Shown here: in pieces, positions 11,324 to 22,378 of the stretch | Position numbering within the stretch: position 1 is the first letter of the stretch | Layout: each line of letters starts with the position of its first letter | Origin: Apostichopus japonicus | Taxonomy: Eukaryota > Echinodermata > Holothuroidea > Aspidochirotida > Stichopodidae | Direction of reading: 5' to 3' | Length of the DNA stretch: 64,000 bases | Assembly (NCBI RefSeq): GCF_037975245.1 | Contig: NC_092574.1 | Location: 5,388,713-5,452,712 of the forward strand | Position numbers and translations under genes: made by a program | The notes under the pieces: model-generated | Database searches by the model: none | What the model was told of the DNA's origin: nothing | Seen by the model: only the letters and a program-made list of their open reading frames with translations

Positions 11324-12894
11324 AAAGGACTGCTTTGTTTGAAATTTATTCCTCTTAACCCAGGTCTATGTTAGTACTATGGCGGCCATAGCTTGATTAA
11401 TTGCCATCATTAAACTAGATAGTGCTAACTCTCTTAGAAGGTGGGGCCCTAAACATTTATTTTTAACTCTTGGTGAAACATTTTCCTGCTTTGTCTTTAA
11501 ATAAATCTTTGAAGAGAAAAAAAAAAACAAAGATAAGAATTAATTTATATCATTTTTCTTTTATTTCTACTATTTTGGACCTAAATTATTTCATATAAGG
11601 GCTTGCAAAACGCAAGGAAAGTTTGAAGAAAATTGCCCCCGCTGTTCAGGAGGAGTTTTTGACACAAAATTACCTTAAAATATACATTTGACCTTTAACC
11701 ATGTGACCTTTGACCTCGGCTCCCATGTCAACCACATATTTTGATAGTACTTGACATTTCCATGACACCTGTAAAGGTTCTATGTCAATTCCATGTTTCT
11801 CCTTCCAGTTATAGCCAAAACAAGAAAAGGAGTTTTTGACACAAAATTTTACACACACAGACATACGCCCACATCCTAACACCCACACACACGCAGACAT
11901 GGTTTGAACCTTCCCTCAGTCATTGACTTCCAGTCACCCTGGGGTATCCCACCATGGATGATCCCCCGAAAGTAGCAGCACTCATGAAAATTGACCATTA
12001 CCATGGTAACTGTTGCTGTGGCAACTGACATAGCCGTATATCGTCCAATGGGCAAAGGAACTTCAATATCTCATATCCTCCCTATGGGAGCAATGAGATA
12101 AACTATCAGACTATAATTTAGCACATTGCAAAACCATTGCTGCACAACATTCAATAACTTTCCAAAGTTGTGCATCTAATATGAATTAAACCAAGGTCAA
12201 TTTGTCCAATAGATTATTGCATTACTGCATCATCATACAGAAGGTTTGCTCTATATGCTTAAAACTAAACTTTGGCTTTCATCAGTTGACAATCTTTCAT
12301 CACAGCAATTTTGCAGGTTGTAACATTGCCCAGACCAGATAATTTGTATGTTTTAGGACTTGAAGAGTTAGCAGGTTGGATGTGAAATCCAATAACTGCA
12401 ATAGTTTAATATATAAAATCAATATAATCAATCTACAGATGGGATTATGAGCTCTGGGTTTCATCCAAGAGACAATAAAACAAATAAGTGCCATTAAATT
12501 GTGATAAAAGGAGGTTTTGAGAGACATTCCTCATAACTGAGAATGATTGCTCCCTAAATTTGTTCATAATTCTTCAGAGTAATGATGTGTATAAACCTGT
12601 CTTGAGAATGAAATCATCCTTAATACCTTGTAGACAGTCTGCTGAGTTTAATACTTGTCTTCCAGATATTTTAGATTAACTAGACATGATTGATAGTCAG
12701 GTGTAAACTAGGGTTCAAATTTGTGGACGATTTCTGCCAGTTAGCTGTGACCAAGGCAGAGAGAGAGAGACCCAGAGAGATGAGAAATAGCTAAAATGTT
12801 TTGCATCTAGTCACTTTGCTGCTGGGATCGACATGGATGGTGTCTGAGGTGTGTCTTAATTGTTATTAACGGGAGGGATGCATGGAGACAAATC
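11324..12894. other. Remainder of duplicated block A, no gene
   Basis: Non-coding sequence shared with copy B. It includes a stretch at 11690-11770 with repeated TGACCTTT/TGACATTT phrases, and CA-rich sequence near 11850-11900. The same features recur at 15560-15770. No exon recognised. Confidence 0.5.
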
Positions 12895-12904
12895 CTAAAT
12901 AAAC

Positions 12905-13586
12905 CTAATTTGATTTTGGGGGGGCTGTAACCAATTGCCCGAAAAATATAACCAACATTTTTCGCACGCTTCGTGCGTGTTCACATCTTAATGTGCTATC
13001 ATATAGGCATTCATCGGTTATTACATCACATGCCGATAACCGATAAATATATAAATAAATACCATTAAATGCCAAATATTAAAGTGATGTTATCATGAAA
13101 TAAAACATGCTCAAGAGCACTGTACAAAAAAACCAATATAAAGGAATGAATGCCTATATGACATGCACATTAAGATGTTGAAATTTTGGTTATGTTTTCC
13201 GTCTTATTACCCTTCCATATTGGTTATAATTATTGGGCAAGTCGTTACAATAATAACGATAATAATAATATCAGTTTAACCATTGAAAAACACATTGCGA
13301 ATTATTCTTCTTTCAGTAGGTGCCCGAAAAATTCTCAGCATATTGCCCTAATTTTCACCCCTCAAAAATTTAAAAACACATTGCAAATTATTCTTCTTTC
13401 AGTAGGTGCCCGAAAAATTCTCAGCATATTGCCCAAATTTTCACCAAAAAAATTGAAAAACACACAACAAATTTTTCTTCTTTCAGTAGTTGTCCAAAAA
13501 TTTCTCAGCATATTGACTGTATTTTCACCAAAAATTTTGGTTGGGGGGGCTGCAGCCCCCCCCCCCCTCTGCCTCCTACGCCTATG
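12905..13586. mobile_element. hAT 'CATAGG' element copy 2, left end cut by the duplication
   Basis: This is the duplicated counterpart of the element at 8556-9255, including the three internal units of about 80 bp and the right end CTCCTACGCCTATG. The first 15 bases, including the terminal CATAGG, are missing because the duplication breakpoint falls inside the left inverted repeat. It should not be mobilisable with one end missing. Confidence 0.85.
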
Positions 13587-14034
13587 GAAGTATCGATTTT
13601 TCTATTGAAGGGGAGCAATCTTCTTTTGAATGGACAGACCATCAATTGGTGATACGGACTGCATTTTATAGGTGACTTAATTGAGAGGTAAACTTATCAG
13701 AATTCATTCTCTTTAAAGATGGTTCTAATAGGTCTTTTTTTACGACTTAAAAATAGAGAGTGGTTGACTAAATAAGTTTATGACTATTTAGAGCAAAGTC
13801 CAAGTCAATCAAATAAAACTGTGATATGGGGAAAGAAATAATAGTGTTAATAGCTGAGTAGCATAGGACATATTTTGTTTCTCACTGTAGTTATGGGCGT
13901 GCTGCATAGAGAGAAGTGCTTATGAATTGTTATGCAATTATGATACTAAAAGGAAGGAAAAATATTAAAGACGACAGCTACAGCTTTGTTAAGATGATGG
14001 CTTCAAGTGTTGTGTAAATTACAAGGTCCTAAGC

Positions 14035-14410
14035 CGGGGGGGGGGGGGGGGAACCTACAGCCCGCGGGTCACATGCAGCCTGCCAGTGATTTTTTTTTTG
14101 GCTGGTGAGATGTCTCAAGAAAAAGAAAAAAAATCAATATATGTTACATCATCACAAAAAACGAGTTAGCTACTTAGAAATTAACGGCACTAATGACGCT
14201 GTCAGGTAGGCCTACTATCCCCATGAATTATCAACTGTACTGTATTGACATTCAGTTTTGTGAATACAGATTAAGTATACACACCTATTGCTTGAAAGTC
14301 CGTGGAATCAAAGGTTTGAAATCAACAGTGGGTCGTTGGTTAGGTACGGCCCAGTAAATTTTTCACCCCTTACATCTGGCCCATTCATTCAAAAAGGTTG
14401 CCCACCCCTG
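14035..14410. mobile_element. hAT-like MITE in copy B
   Basis: Duplicated counterpart of 9704-10077. It has the same termini and the same flanks (TCCTAAGC and TCCTTAGA), differing by a longer G run and a few substitutions. Shared flanks show that it was copied with the block and did not insert independently. Confidence 0.6.
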
Positions 14411-16772
14411 TCCTTAGATAATTGGTACAGCTGGGCGTACAAAATGGAAAGTGCCCTCACAGTTTGCCAATCCATAATTTGAGTTAATGTAGGCATAGTT
14501 AAAGTGTGTGTTGGCACAACCTTTGTTTAATGACCAATTCCAACAAGGCAACTCAGATGCGTGATCACAAATTGAAATTCACAAAACAGTTCAATATACA
14601 TGACTATAGGCCTAATTCAACACAAGCTACTTTATACAAAAACTGCTATTTGTGACAAATTTATTCAAACATCCATCTTGCATTAAAGGAACGTAACTAT
14701 TTACACATTCTAAACAAGTGATTGATAAATCTATGATATTCTGTCATAACCTGATGTGATAGCTCAAGGTGTATAGGCCTAATGTCCTAGTTTATAATAA
14801 ATACATAATAAATGCCAGTAACGAGATCAGAAAGAGCACTACTTAATTTATCAGATTACTTCTCCAATTGGCTTCACAGGTCACCATTAAGATCATCCTT
14901 TATACTGGCCCCAAAGTTTAAGCATGTCACCATTGGTGAAAATTTTCCTTTAAATTAAGTAGTTCTCTTCTGCCAAATTGCATCCTGAAACAAACAAAGC
15001 TCAAAATAAACTAATCAAACAATTTGGTCAATATCCTCTGGGAGATGATAAGAACAATGAAAAACAATGGAAATTATTATGCAAGCATGGCTCCAGGTAT
15101 TGATGCTTATTCTTTGTAAACAATTAGTCTCTAGTTACCTAAAAGCAAACTGCAGCGAAGGTCTGTCATGAAAGTTCCTTCCACAAAAAGGACCGCTTTG
15201 TTTGAAATTTATTCCTCTTAACCCAGGTCTATGTTAGTAACTATGGCCGCCATAGCTTGATTAATTGCCATGATCTTAATGCTTAAACTAGATAGTGCTA
15301 CCTCTCTCAAAAGTTGGGGTCTTAAACATTTATATTTAACTCTTGGTGAAACATTTTCCTGCTTTGTCTTTAAATAAATCTTTGAAGAGAAAAAAAAAAA
15401 CAAAGATAAGAATTTATTTATATCATTTTTCTTTTATTTCTACTATTTTGGACCTAAATTATTTCATATAAGGGCTTGCAAAACGCAAGGAAAGTTTGAA
15501 GAAAATTGCCCCCGCTGTTCAGGAGGAGTTTTTGACACAAAATTACCTTAAAATATACATTTGACCTTTAACCATGTGACCTTTGACCTCGGCTCCCATG
15601 TCAACCACATATTTTGATAGTACTTGACATTTCCATGACACCTGTAAAGTTTCTATGTCAATTCCATGTTTCTCCTTCCAGTTATAGCCAAAACAAGAAA
15701 AGGAGTTTTTAACACAAAATTTTACACACACAGACATACGCCCACATCCTAACACCCACACACACGCAGACATGGTTTGAACCTTCCCTCAGTCATTGAC
15801 TTCCAGTCACCCTGGGGTATCCCACCATGGATGATCCCCCGAAAGTAGCAGCACTCATGAAAATTGACCATTACCATGGTAACTGTTGCTGTGGCAACTG
15901 ACATAGCCGTATATCGTCCAATGGGCAAAGGAACTTCAATATCTCATATCCTCCCTATGGGAGCAATGAGATAAACTATCAGACTATAAATTAGCACATT
16001 GCAAAACCATTGCTGCACAACATTCAATAACTTTCCAAAGTTGTACATCTAATATGAATTAAACCAAGGTCAATTTGTCCAATAGATTATTGCATTACTG
16101 CATCGTCATGGCAGCTACAGATGGTTTGCTCTATGCTTAAAACTCAACTTTGGCTTTCATTAGTTGACAACCTTTCATCACAGCAATTTTGCAGGTTGTA
16201 ACGTTGCCCAGACCATATAATTTGTATGATTTAGGACTTGAAGAGTTAGCAGGTTGGATGTGAAATCCAATAACTGCAATAGTTAAATATATAAAATCAA
16301 TATAATCAATCTAAAGATGGGATTATGAGCTCTGGGTTTCATCTAAGAGACAATAAAACAAATAAGTGCCATTAAATTGTGATAAAAGGAGGTTTTGAGA
16401 GACATTCCTCATAACTGAGAATGATTGCTCCCTAAATTTGTTCATAATTCTTCAGAGTAATGATGTGTATAAACCTGTCTTGAGAATGAAATCATCCTTA
16501 ATACCTTGTAGACAGTCTGCTGAGTTTAATACTTGTCTTCCAGATATTTTAGATTAACTAGACATGATTGATAGTCAGGTGTAAACTGGGGTTCAAATTT
16601 GCGGACGATTTCTGCCAGTTAGCTGTGACCAAGGCAGAGAGAGACATTCCCAGAGAGATGAGAAATAGCTAAAATGTTTTGCATCTAGTCACTTTGCTGC
16701 TGGGATCGACATGGATGGTGTCTGAGGTGTGTCTTAATTGTTATTAACGGGAGGGATGCATGGAGACAAATC

Positions 16773-16978
16773 AGAATTGCATTCACTATTAACCGAGGCA
16801 GCGAATGTCTCGCAGGTGATGCTAACGACTAGTAGAGTGAGGCTGCCATAGGAGCCCGCAGATGCAATTGACGAGAAACCAAAGCCCAAGGGTTTGTCGC
16901 ACATCTGTATTTTAAGCAGCAGTGTCGAATCACTCAAATTTATTGATTTTTTTTTTCTTGGCTTCTTCTTTCTCGTAG
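16773..16978. other. Unique sequence after the duplication, slightly CpG-rich
   Basis: Unlike the surroundings, this stretch has several CpG and GC-rich tracts. It ends in a strong polypyrimidine tract and AG (from about 16944 to 16978). It may be the flank of the candidate exon that follows. Confidence 0.3.
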
Positions 16979-17109
16979 CCGCGGCAGCTTGCCGGGGAAG
17001 TATATGAAGTACAGATTATTTCAAGACGAATTTGAGTTTGGTCGAGGGGAAGCCAGATACCTGGAAGGGAATAAAGTATACAGGAGTGATTTCTCATACG
17101 CTGGTTCAT
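16979..17109 (+). other. Candidate exon of unknown gene
   Basis: A long pyrimidine tract ends in CGTAG at 16974-16978, a textbook 3' splice site. It is followed by GC-richer sequence that stays open for 43 codons in one frame, with an acidic and aromatic composition (for example KYRLFQDEFEFGRGEARYLE) before a stop at 17107-17109. The other frames close sooner. No domain is recognised and no clear donor follows, so if real it would be a terminal or untranslated exon. Nothing links it to the exon at 1356. Confidence 0.25.
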
Positions 17110-17880
17110 AAACTTGTGTTTGCAGTAGACGAATCTATTGAAAAAAGGTTTGAGTGCTTTTAAATTATTTTTTAAGTTGTCATCTTTTTATGCGTGATAG
17201 AGCTAAGTGCTTGTTCTCTGTTCTTCTTTCCTCTCTCCGCCTCTCTCTCTCTCTCTCTTCGTTCACCTTTCTGTATTCTTGGTCAATGATTGAAGTAAAA
17301 CTTTTACAATTTATCTATATGTCACTAGTCTTATAGTTGACAATGTAAGTTTCATTAATGTAGGAAACTGGTATTATTAAACATGAATCAAATGGGGGAG
17401 AGCCCTTTCAATTACAGTGCAGATCAAACTCTGCCATCTTGTTTCAACTCAATTTTCTTGTGTTACTTGACATGCTCGGAGCATTTTCTTTACCTGTTGA
17501 GATTATATTTAATTGCCCAGTATGACACTGCTCAATGCCTCAGAAATTCATTTAAGGTACTAATTACATTAAGGGAAGTCAAATGGATGAACTTTTTAGA
17601 TTTTGTCTAGAAATAGATTTTGAAGTAGATTAGAAATAGATTTTGTCTAATAAACTTTGTGGAAAATGTGTAAGTCTGGTCAGCAACTCATTACTTGCAT
17701 ACATTGTTTAATATTTTAAATTGAAGTATAATTGTCCTGGTAGATATATAATAGAAGCACTCAAGTGGTCATATGGTTCAACTTTCTATGGTTAATTAGA
17801 CTATGTGGCATCAATTCAAAAATAAATTAGCAATTCTCTAATGGTTCTGTTTCACTCAACAACCAAAAATAATAATAATT

Positions 17881-17911
<31 letters not shown>

Positions 17912-18786
17912 AAATATTAATAATCATAATCAAAAGGAATAATTTTTGGAGTTAAACTAGTAACAGTTTAACTCCATTATCAAATCATGGGCAGGGAACA
18001 TTATCTGTCATATTTGTCAAGGAATAACATTGGCTATTACAAGTGATGTAACTGAACTGTAGCTTTAATACAATGGTCTACATTGTACTGTGAAGAACTG
18101 ACATATTTAAAGCAGCATGCAGTCATCAGAGGTCTAGTACCCAGTCAGTGGTATTTCTGCTCTAACAAATGCATCAGTAGTAGAATATACCACCTTTATT
18201 ACCTCTATTACAAATTACCAAGAGCTTCATCTTACAAGGACAATTTACATAACTTGAGATGGAAAACATCAGCATTTGCATTGAATACTTTACATGGAAA
18301 GTATGGTTCATCTGTCTCAGCTTGCCAAAATAAAACACCTGGGAAATCCTTCAACTCTCTTTGGATTTAGGTTGTTGTAATCATCTACTGTAGTTACATG
18401 GTGCATTGTAGGCATTCATTGTATGTACCTGGGTATTGGTTACTAAGGTAATGTTGACAAAACTAGATTTAATTCATACAGTTTATTGTGTTCAGGAAAA
18501 GTGATATGTTTAATGTAAAATTGCCAGTTTACTACATGTATTGAATATGTGAAGAATCCCATTACAGCCTCTGCACTTAGACTTCCATGTGTTTACCACT
18601 AAATTGTAACAAAATGCCTGAGCAACACAGTTGTATGAACTGAGAGTTTATAGTATTATTAATTAGCTTAATTGGTACATTTAAGTAAAGACTAGCATGT
18701 CTTACATTTGCTCAATTGCAATTAAAAGTTTCATCAGTATTCCATAATAAGTTAAATTTCTCTTATCTAGTTTCCCAAGTACTTAC
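17110..18786. other. Non-coding; AAT microsatellite
   Basis: AT-rich sequence. An imperfect (AAT)n run lies at about 17866-17935 and a CT run at 17237-17258. The short open frames carry no recognisable domain. Confidence 0.4.
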
Positions 18787-19322
18787 AAGCCAAATGTTTT
18801 ATTTATTTTGTGTAGGTACTTTATTTTGTGGGGGTACTTCATTTTGCGTAGGTACTTTACTTTGTGTGGGTACTTCATTTTGTGTAGGTATATTATTTTG
18901 TGTGGGTACTTTATTATCCAAGTATTACCAAGCATCTGTCACCAGTTTTCATTTCATGTTTCACAAGTACTTAGAAGACAAATATTTAATTTATTTTGTG
19001 TAGGTAATTTATTTTGTGTAGGTACTTCATTTCCAAGCATCTGTAACCAGTTTTCATTTCATGTTTCCCAAGTTCTTAGAAGCCAAATATTTAATTTATT
19101 TTGTGTAGGTACTTTATTTTGTGTAGGTACTTCATTACCAAGCATCTATCACCAGTTTTCATTTCATGTTTCCCAAGTACTTCCAAGCCAAATATTTAAT
19201 TTATTTTGTGTAGGTACTTTACTTTGTGTAGGTACTTTATTTTGTGTAGGTACTTTATTTTGTATAGGTAGTTTATTTTGTGTAGGTACTTTATTACCAA
19301 GCATCTGTCACCAGTTTTCATT
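18787..19322 (+). repeat. Nested minisatellite (about 18-bp unit inside a larger repeat)
   Basis: The motif TTTTGTGTAGGTACTTTA, about 18 bp, occurs in runs of two to six. The runs are separated by copies of 'accaagcatctgtcaccag' plus 'ttttcatttcatgtttccc'. Those spacers start near 18928, 19033, 19138 and 19287, giving a higher-order period of about 105 bases with one longer interval. An apparent 190-codon frame at 18808-19380 comes from the repeat unit and is not judged a gene. Confidence 0.85.
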
Positions 19323-20140
19323 TATAGTCTTCCATGTACAGTATTCTCCTTTTGTTATTTTAATGGTTGCTGACAGGTAAACAGCCTCAAGTTAACAAAT
19401 ATATATTAACTGTTAGGGCAACAGATTTATGTATTTATGACAATGAATTATAAAGTCCATAAACATATATGTATATTCTTTTTGTTTGGAAAAGTTGATT
19501 GCCAATGGTACATTGGAACAACCCATCAAATTGCCTTTTGACTTCCTTTGTTTTTGCCCATGCAGTTAGAGCAAGGGCATAGCTAGACTTTTTGTCTTTT
19601 AAGTGTTTTTTGTGTTCCGGTTTGTCAAAAACTTGTGACGGACAACTTTACCCAGCTGTAGCCAGAATATATGAGACAGCAAATTTCTTATAACTTCGTA
19701 GGAGTGTTGCGATGTGTTTCATTCATCATGTGCCAGCCATGTCTTCAAACTACTCATAATTGGTCATTTCCATAAGTTTCTTGTAGACAAATAAGAAATA
19801 TTACTCTCTTCAATCAGTATTGAGTAACTGTAAAGCAGCTTTGAATGGAGACCCAATCATTAAACTAAATGTATGATTATAAAATGTGAGAAGGAGACAG
19901 TTAGCTGCAGACATTAGGATCTATTTATATCACCTCAGTACTTGAGTACAGGAGTATGTAATATGAAGCACATTTAGCTGTGCATGATTAAACCTGTCTC
20001 CAGCTGCTGAGCAGCGTAAACTGTCCTTGGAGCCTGCCAGGATCAATGTAGGAGGATGGAGCAACAGCAGCAAAATCACCTCCTCAGCCTAAAATTAAAA
20101 CTGTCTTCAGTAGAAAGCAAATGAATGTACATACAATAAA
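19323..20140. other. Non-coding, nothing recognised
   Basis: AT-rich single-copy-looking sequence with no exon or repeat identified. Confidence 0.4.
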
Positions 20141-20603
20141 GGGGACAAAAAATATAACACTGAATGCTAATGTTGGAATGGTGGTGGCATGAAATGTTTA
20201 CTTACAAATCAAGAATTTAGAAAGAAATTTTGGTATATCTATAGTACTTAGTTTAAAACTGTTTGAGAATAATCATATAAGAAGTAAAATATGAGAGGAC
20301 CATAATATTTTCAGAAATTCTCGCAATATAAAATTGATGTTGACCCCAATGTTGACAACTGTACTTTTGAAGTGAGGGGAAAAAACATAACACTGAATGC
20401 TAATGTTGGAATGGTGGTGGTATGAAATGTTTACTGACAAATCAAGAGAAGAAAGAAATTGTGGTAGATGTATAGTACTTAGTTTACAACTGTTTGAGAA
20501 TAATCATATAAGAAGTAAAAGATGAGGGGACCATAATATTTTCAGAAATTCTCGCAATATCAAATTGATGTTGACCCCCCATGTTGACACTACGTTTGAA
20601 GGG
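20141..20603 (+). repeat. Tandem duplication of about 235 bp (two copies)
   Basis: The block starting 'ggggacaaaaaatataacac' at 20141 recurs starting at about 20376. Copies share phrases such as 'actgaatgctaatgttgga', 'gtttgagaataatcatataa' and 'ccataatattttcagaaatt' with a few substitutions and small indels. Exactly two copies are seen and neither has coding potential. Confidence 0.88.
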
Positions 20604-21870
20604 ATTGTACGCTCTTGAGATTTCAATTTTTGGTCGTCAAATTTTTTTGTAATATATATATTCTCTAGAAACAGGCATTTTCTTTTGAAATTTACATTAC
20701 TCTTGGATCTTTTTACAAATTTGGGAATGATCAGTGAGAGGACATGAAGTCAGGGGACAATTCCGAGGATAGTCAATGAAATCTAAGGATGTCTCTTCAC
20801 CTTAGTATAAGATAATACGTGAAGTATCACACAAACAATGCCATAGAGTCATTTGTTTGTCTACAAACCGAATTCAGTAAAAAAAATCAGTTTATGTAGA
20901 CCGTCCACTTTTCCAGCTTCTGAAAACGATCTTACAGTTGATATTGTATCAAGTTGTACGGAGTAGTCTTGATGCACTTGTTTGTGATTGCTTCTTTCAA
21001 GAGCTCTGTTTATCCGAGCTAGTGTTTTATTTGCCATCAAAACAACATTCTTATTGGGTTTTGATTCATGTCTTAGGAATACCTATGAGGAAGTAGTATC
21101 CTGTATACGTGTTATGTTCAAGTATTAGCATTTCATGAGAGCTAATTTAACTACATTTCTGTGAATAAATTTTTAATATTTGGACTTTCATCACCAGTCC
21201 AACATCCACAACTTATGAGAGGTTTACATCAATTGGCTGTAGATCCCTAGATGCAGGTTCCTAGGCAGCTTTCAGAGGTACACTAAATGTTTCCACATAT
21301 ATGTTACTCAGAGAATTGGTTTAGAACAGAATATTTGAAATAAAACAAAAAAAGAACCCAATATGCACAGCTCAATATTGAGATGAATTCTTATTTGTGG
21401 TCTACCAATATTGCTTTGAACAAATTTCTATACAACTAAATAAATTATTCATTTTGCCCATAGCGTAGCTGATTATTAATAAATAAGCTTGTATGACTCA
21501 AGGACTTGGAGCTGTTTTACAAGGTATTGCAGTTAAAATGTCATGTTTGCCTTGAAATAGCTAATTGAGACGATCATGTAAATTTGGGTTCAGTTCCTAT
21601 GAAGTTTTCATATACATACATACTGTGGCTTACTTGATCATGGGTTTTGTAAATGTCAAAAAGAGAGATGCCAGAGCAGTTTTCAAATTAAGAATTTATT
21701 TGATTCTTTTTGTCATAATAATGAAAGAGAAAGAAATTATTTGATGATAATGAAACTGTTAAATTTAATAGGAAATGAACACTTTGTGGGTGTAATGAAT
21801 TGATCAGTTTCCTGTGTTAAAGAGAGAGTAAGAGAGAGATAGATAATTCGGGTTTAACCCATCACTGGAA
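20604..21870. other. Non-coding, nothing recognised
   Basis: No exon recognised. A short GA-rich stretch lies at 21820-21843. Confidence 0.4.
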
Positions 21871-22378
21871 TTGTGGAATGCTATAGGCTATAGTACCAAT
21901 AAATCCAGACTGATAAAATTCCTTAAGTATGCATCACAAATACTGCATATCGACTATCAATCATTAAGAGAGGAAGTAAATGGAGCTGCTAGGAGAGAAT
22001 TCGTCAGAATGACAGGAAAAATCAGGAATGACGAAAAACACCCACTGCATGTCCCACTCATCTAGTGAAGTCAACCAGAACCCTCAGAAATCCAAATATC
22101 TTGCCCAAATATAGAATTCAACTGTATAGAAATTCGTTCATATACCGTGCAGCAATGTTTATACAATTTGATAGTTTAGAACCTTTATTATAGTTTCAGT
22201 AATGACTGTTTCATCATTTTATGTTTAAACCATTTAACAATCTTATTTCTTTCACTTACCATTTACCATATCATTTGTTTAATCTTAACAAGACCTGTTT
22301 TTTGATGTACGCCTATTTATAAATATTTTATATTTATACTGGTTTAAAATAAATCGAAATAAATCGAAATCGAAATCA
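21871..22378 (+). mobile_element. LINE 3' end with C-terminal ORF fragment (family 2)
   Basis: One frame reads EEVNGAARREFVRMTGKIRN up to a stop at 22063-22065. The adjacent frame then continues with a STRTLRNP motif and FIYRAAMFIQFDSLEPLL to a stop, so a single frameshift near 22060 separates the two halves. The 3' end is the short repeated tail 'aataaatcgaaatcgaaatc'. The relic at 63612-63861 carries the matching elements in the same order (NAAARPEFTRMANKI, then SSRNLRNP), which supports one LINE family. The clade is uncertain. Confidence 0.6.

Larger units (their letters stand above)
8571..12894 (+). repeat. Segmental tandem duplication, copy A
   Basis: This block, starting 'ctaatttgatttgggg', recurs in direct orientation at 12905-16772 with only scattered differences. 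The right end of both copies is 'gcatggagacaaatc'. Ten bases (12895-12904) separate the copies. Copy A is about 456 bases longer, almost all of it explained by the LINE fragment at 10859-11323 that copy B lacks. Copy A also contains two hAT-like elements that copy B shares, so those elements predate the duplication and the LINE insertion followed it. Confidence 0.92.
12905..16772 (+). repeat. Segmental tandem duplication, copy B
   Basis: Direct repeat of 8571-12894. It starts 15 bases inside the CATAGG hAT element and ends at 'gacaaatc', where the sequence changes to 'agaattgc'. Differences from copy A are mostly single substitutions, changes in G-run length (near 9705 and 14036) and small indels. 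The LINE insertion of copy A is missing, so copy B shows the ancestral empty site near 15184. No intact gene is present. Confidence 0.92.

Noticed and set aside
11670-11900. 76-codon minus-strand frame, duplicated at 15543-15773
   Set aside because: It lies in duplicated non-coding sequence with TGACCTTT and CA repeats; presence in both copies reflects the duplication only.
18808-19380. 190-codon open frame
   Set aside because: Low-complexity CVGTLF-type repeats from a minisatellite, with no splice sites or domain.
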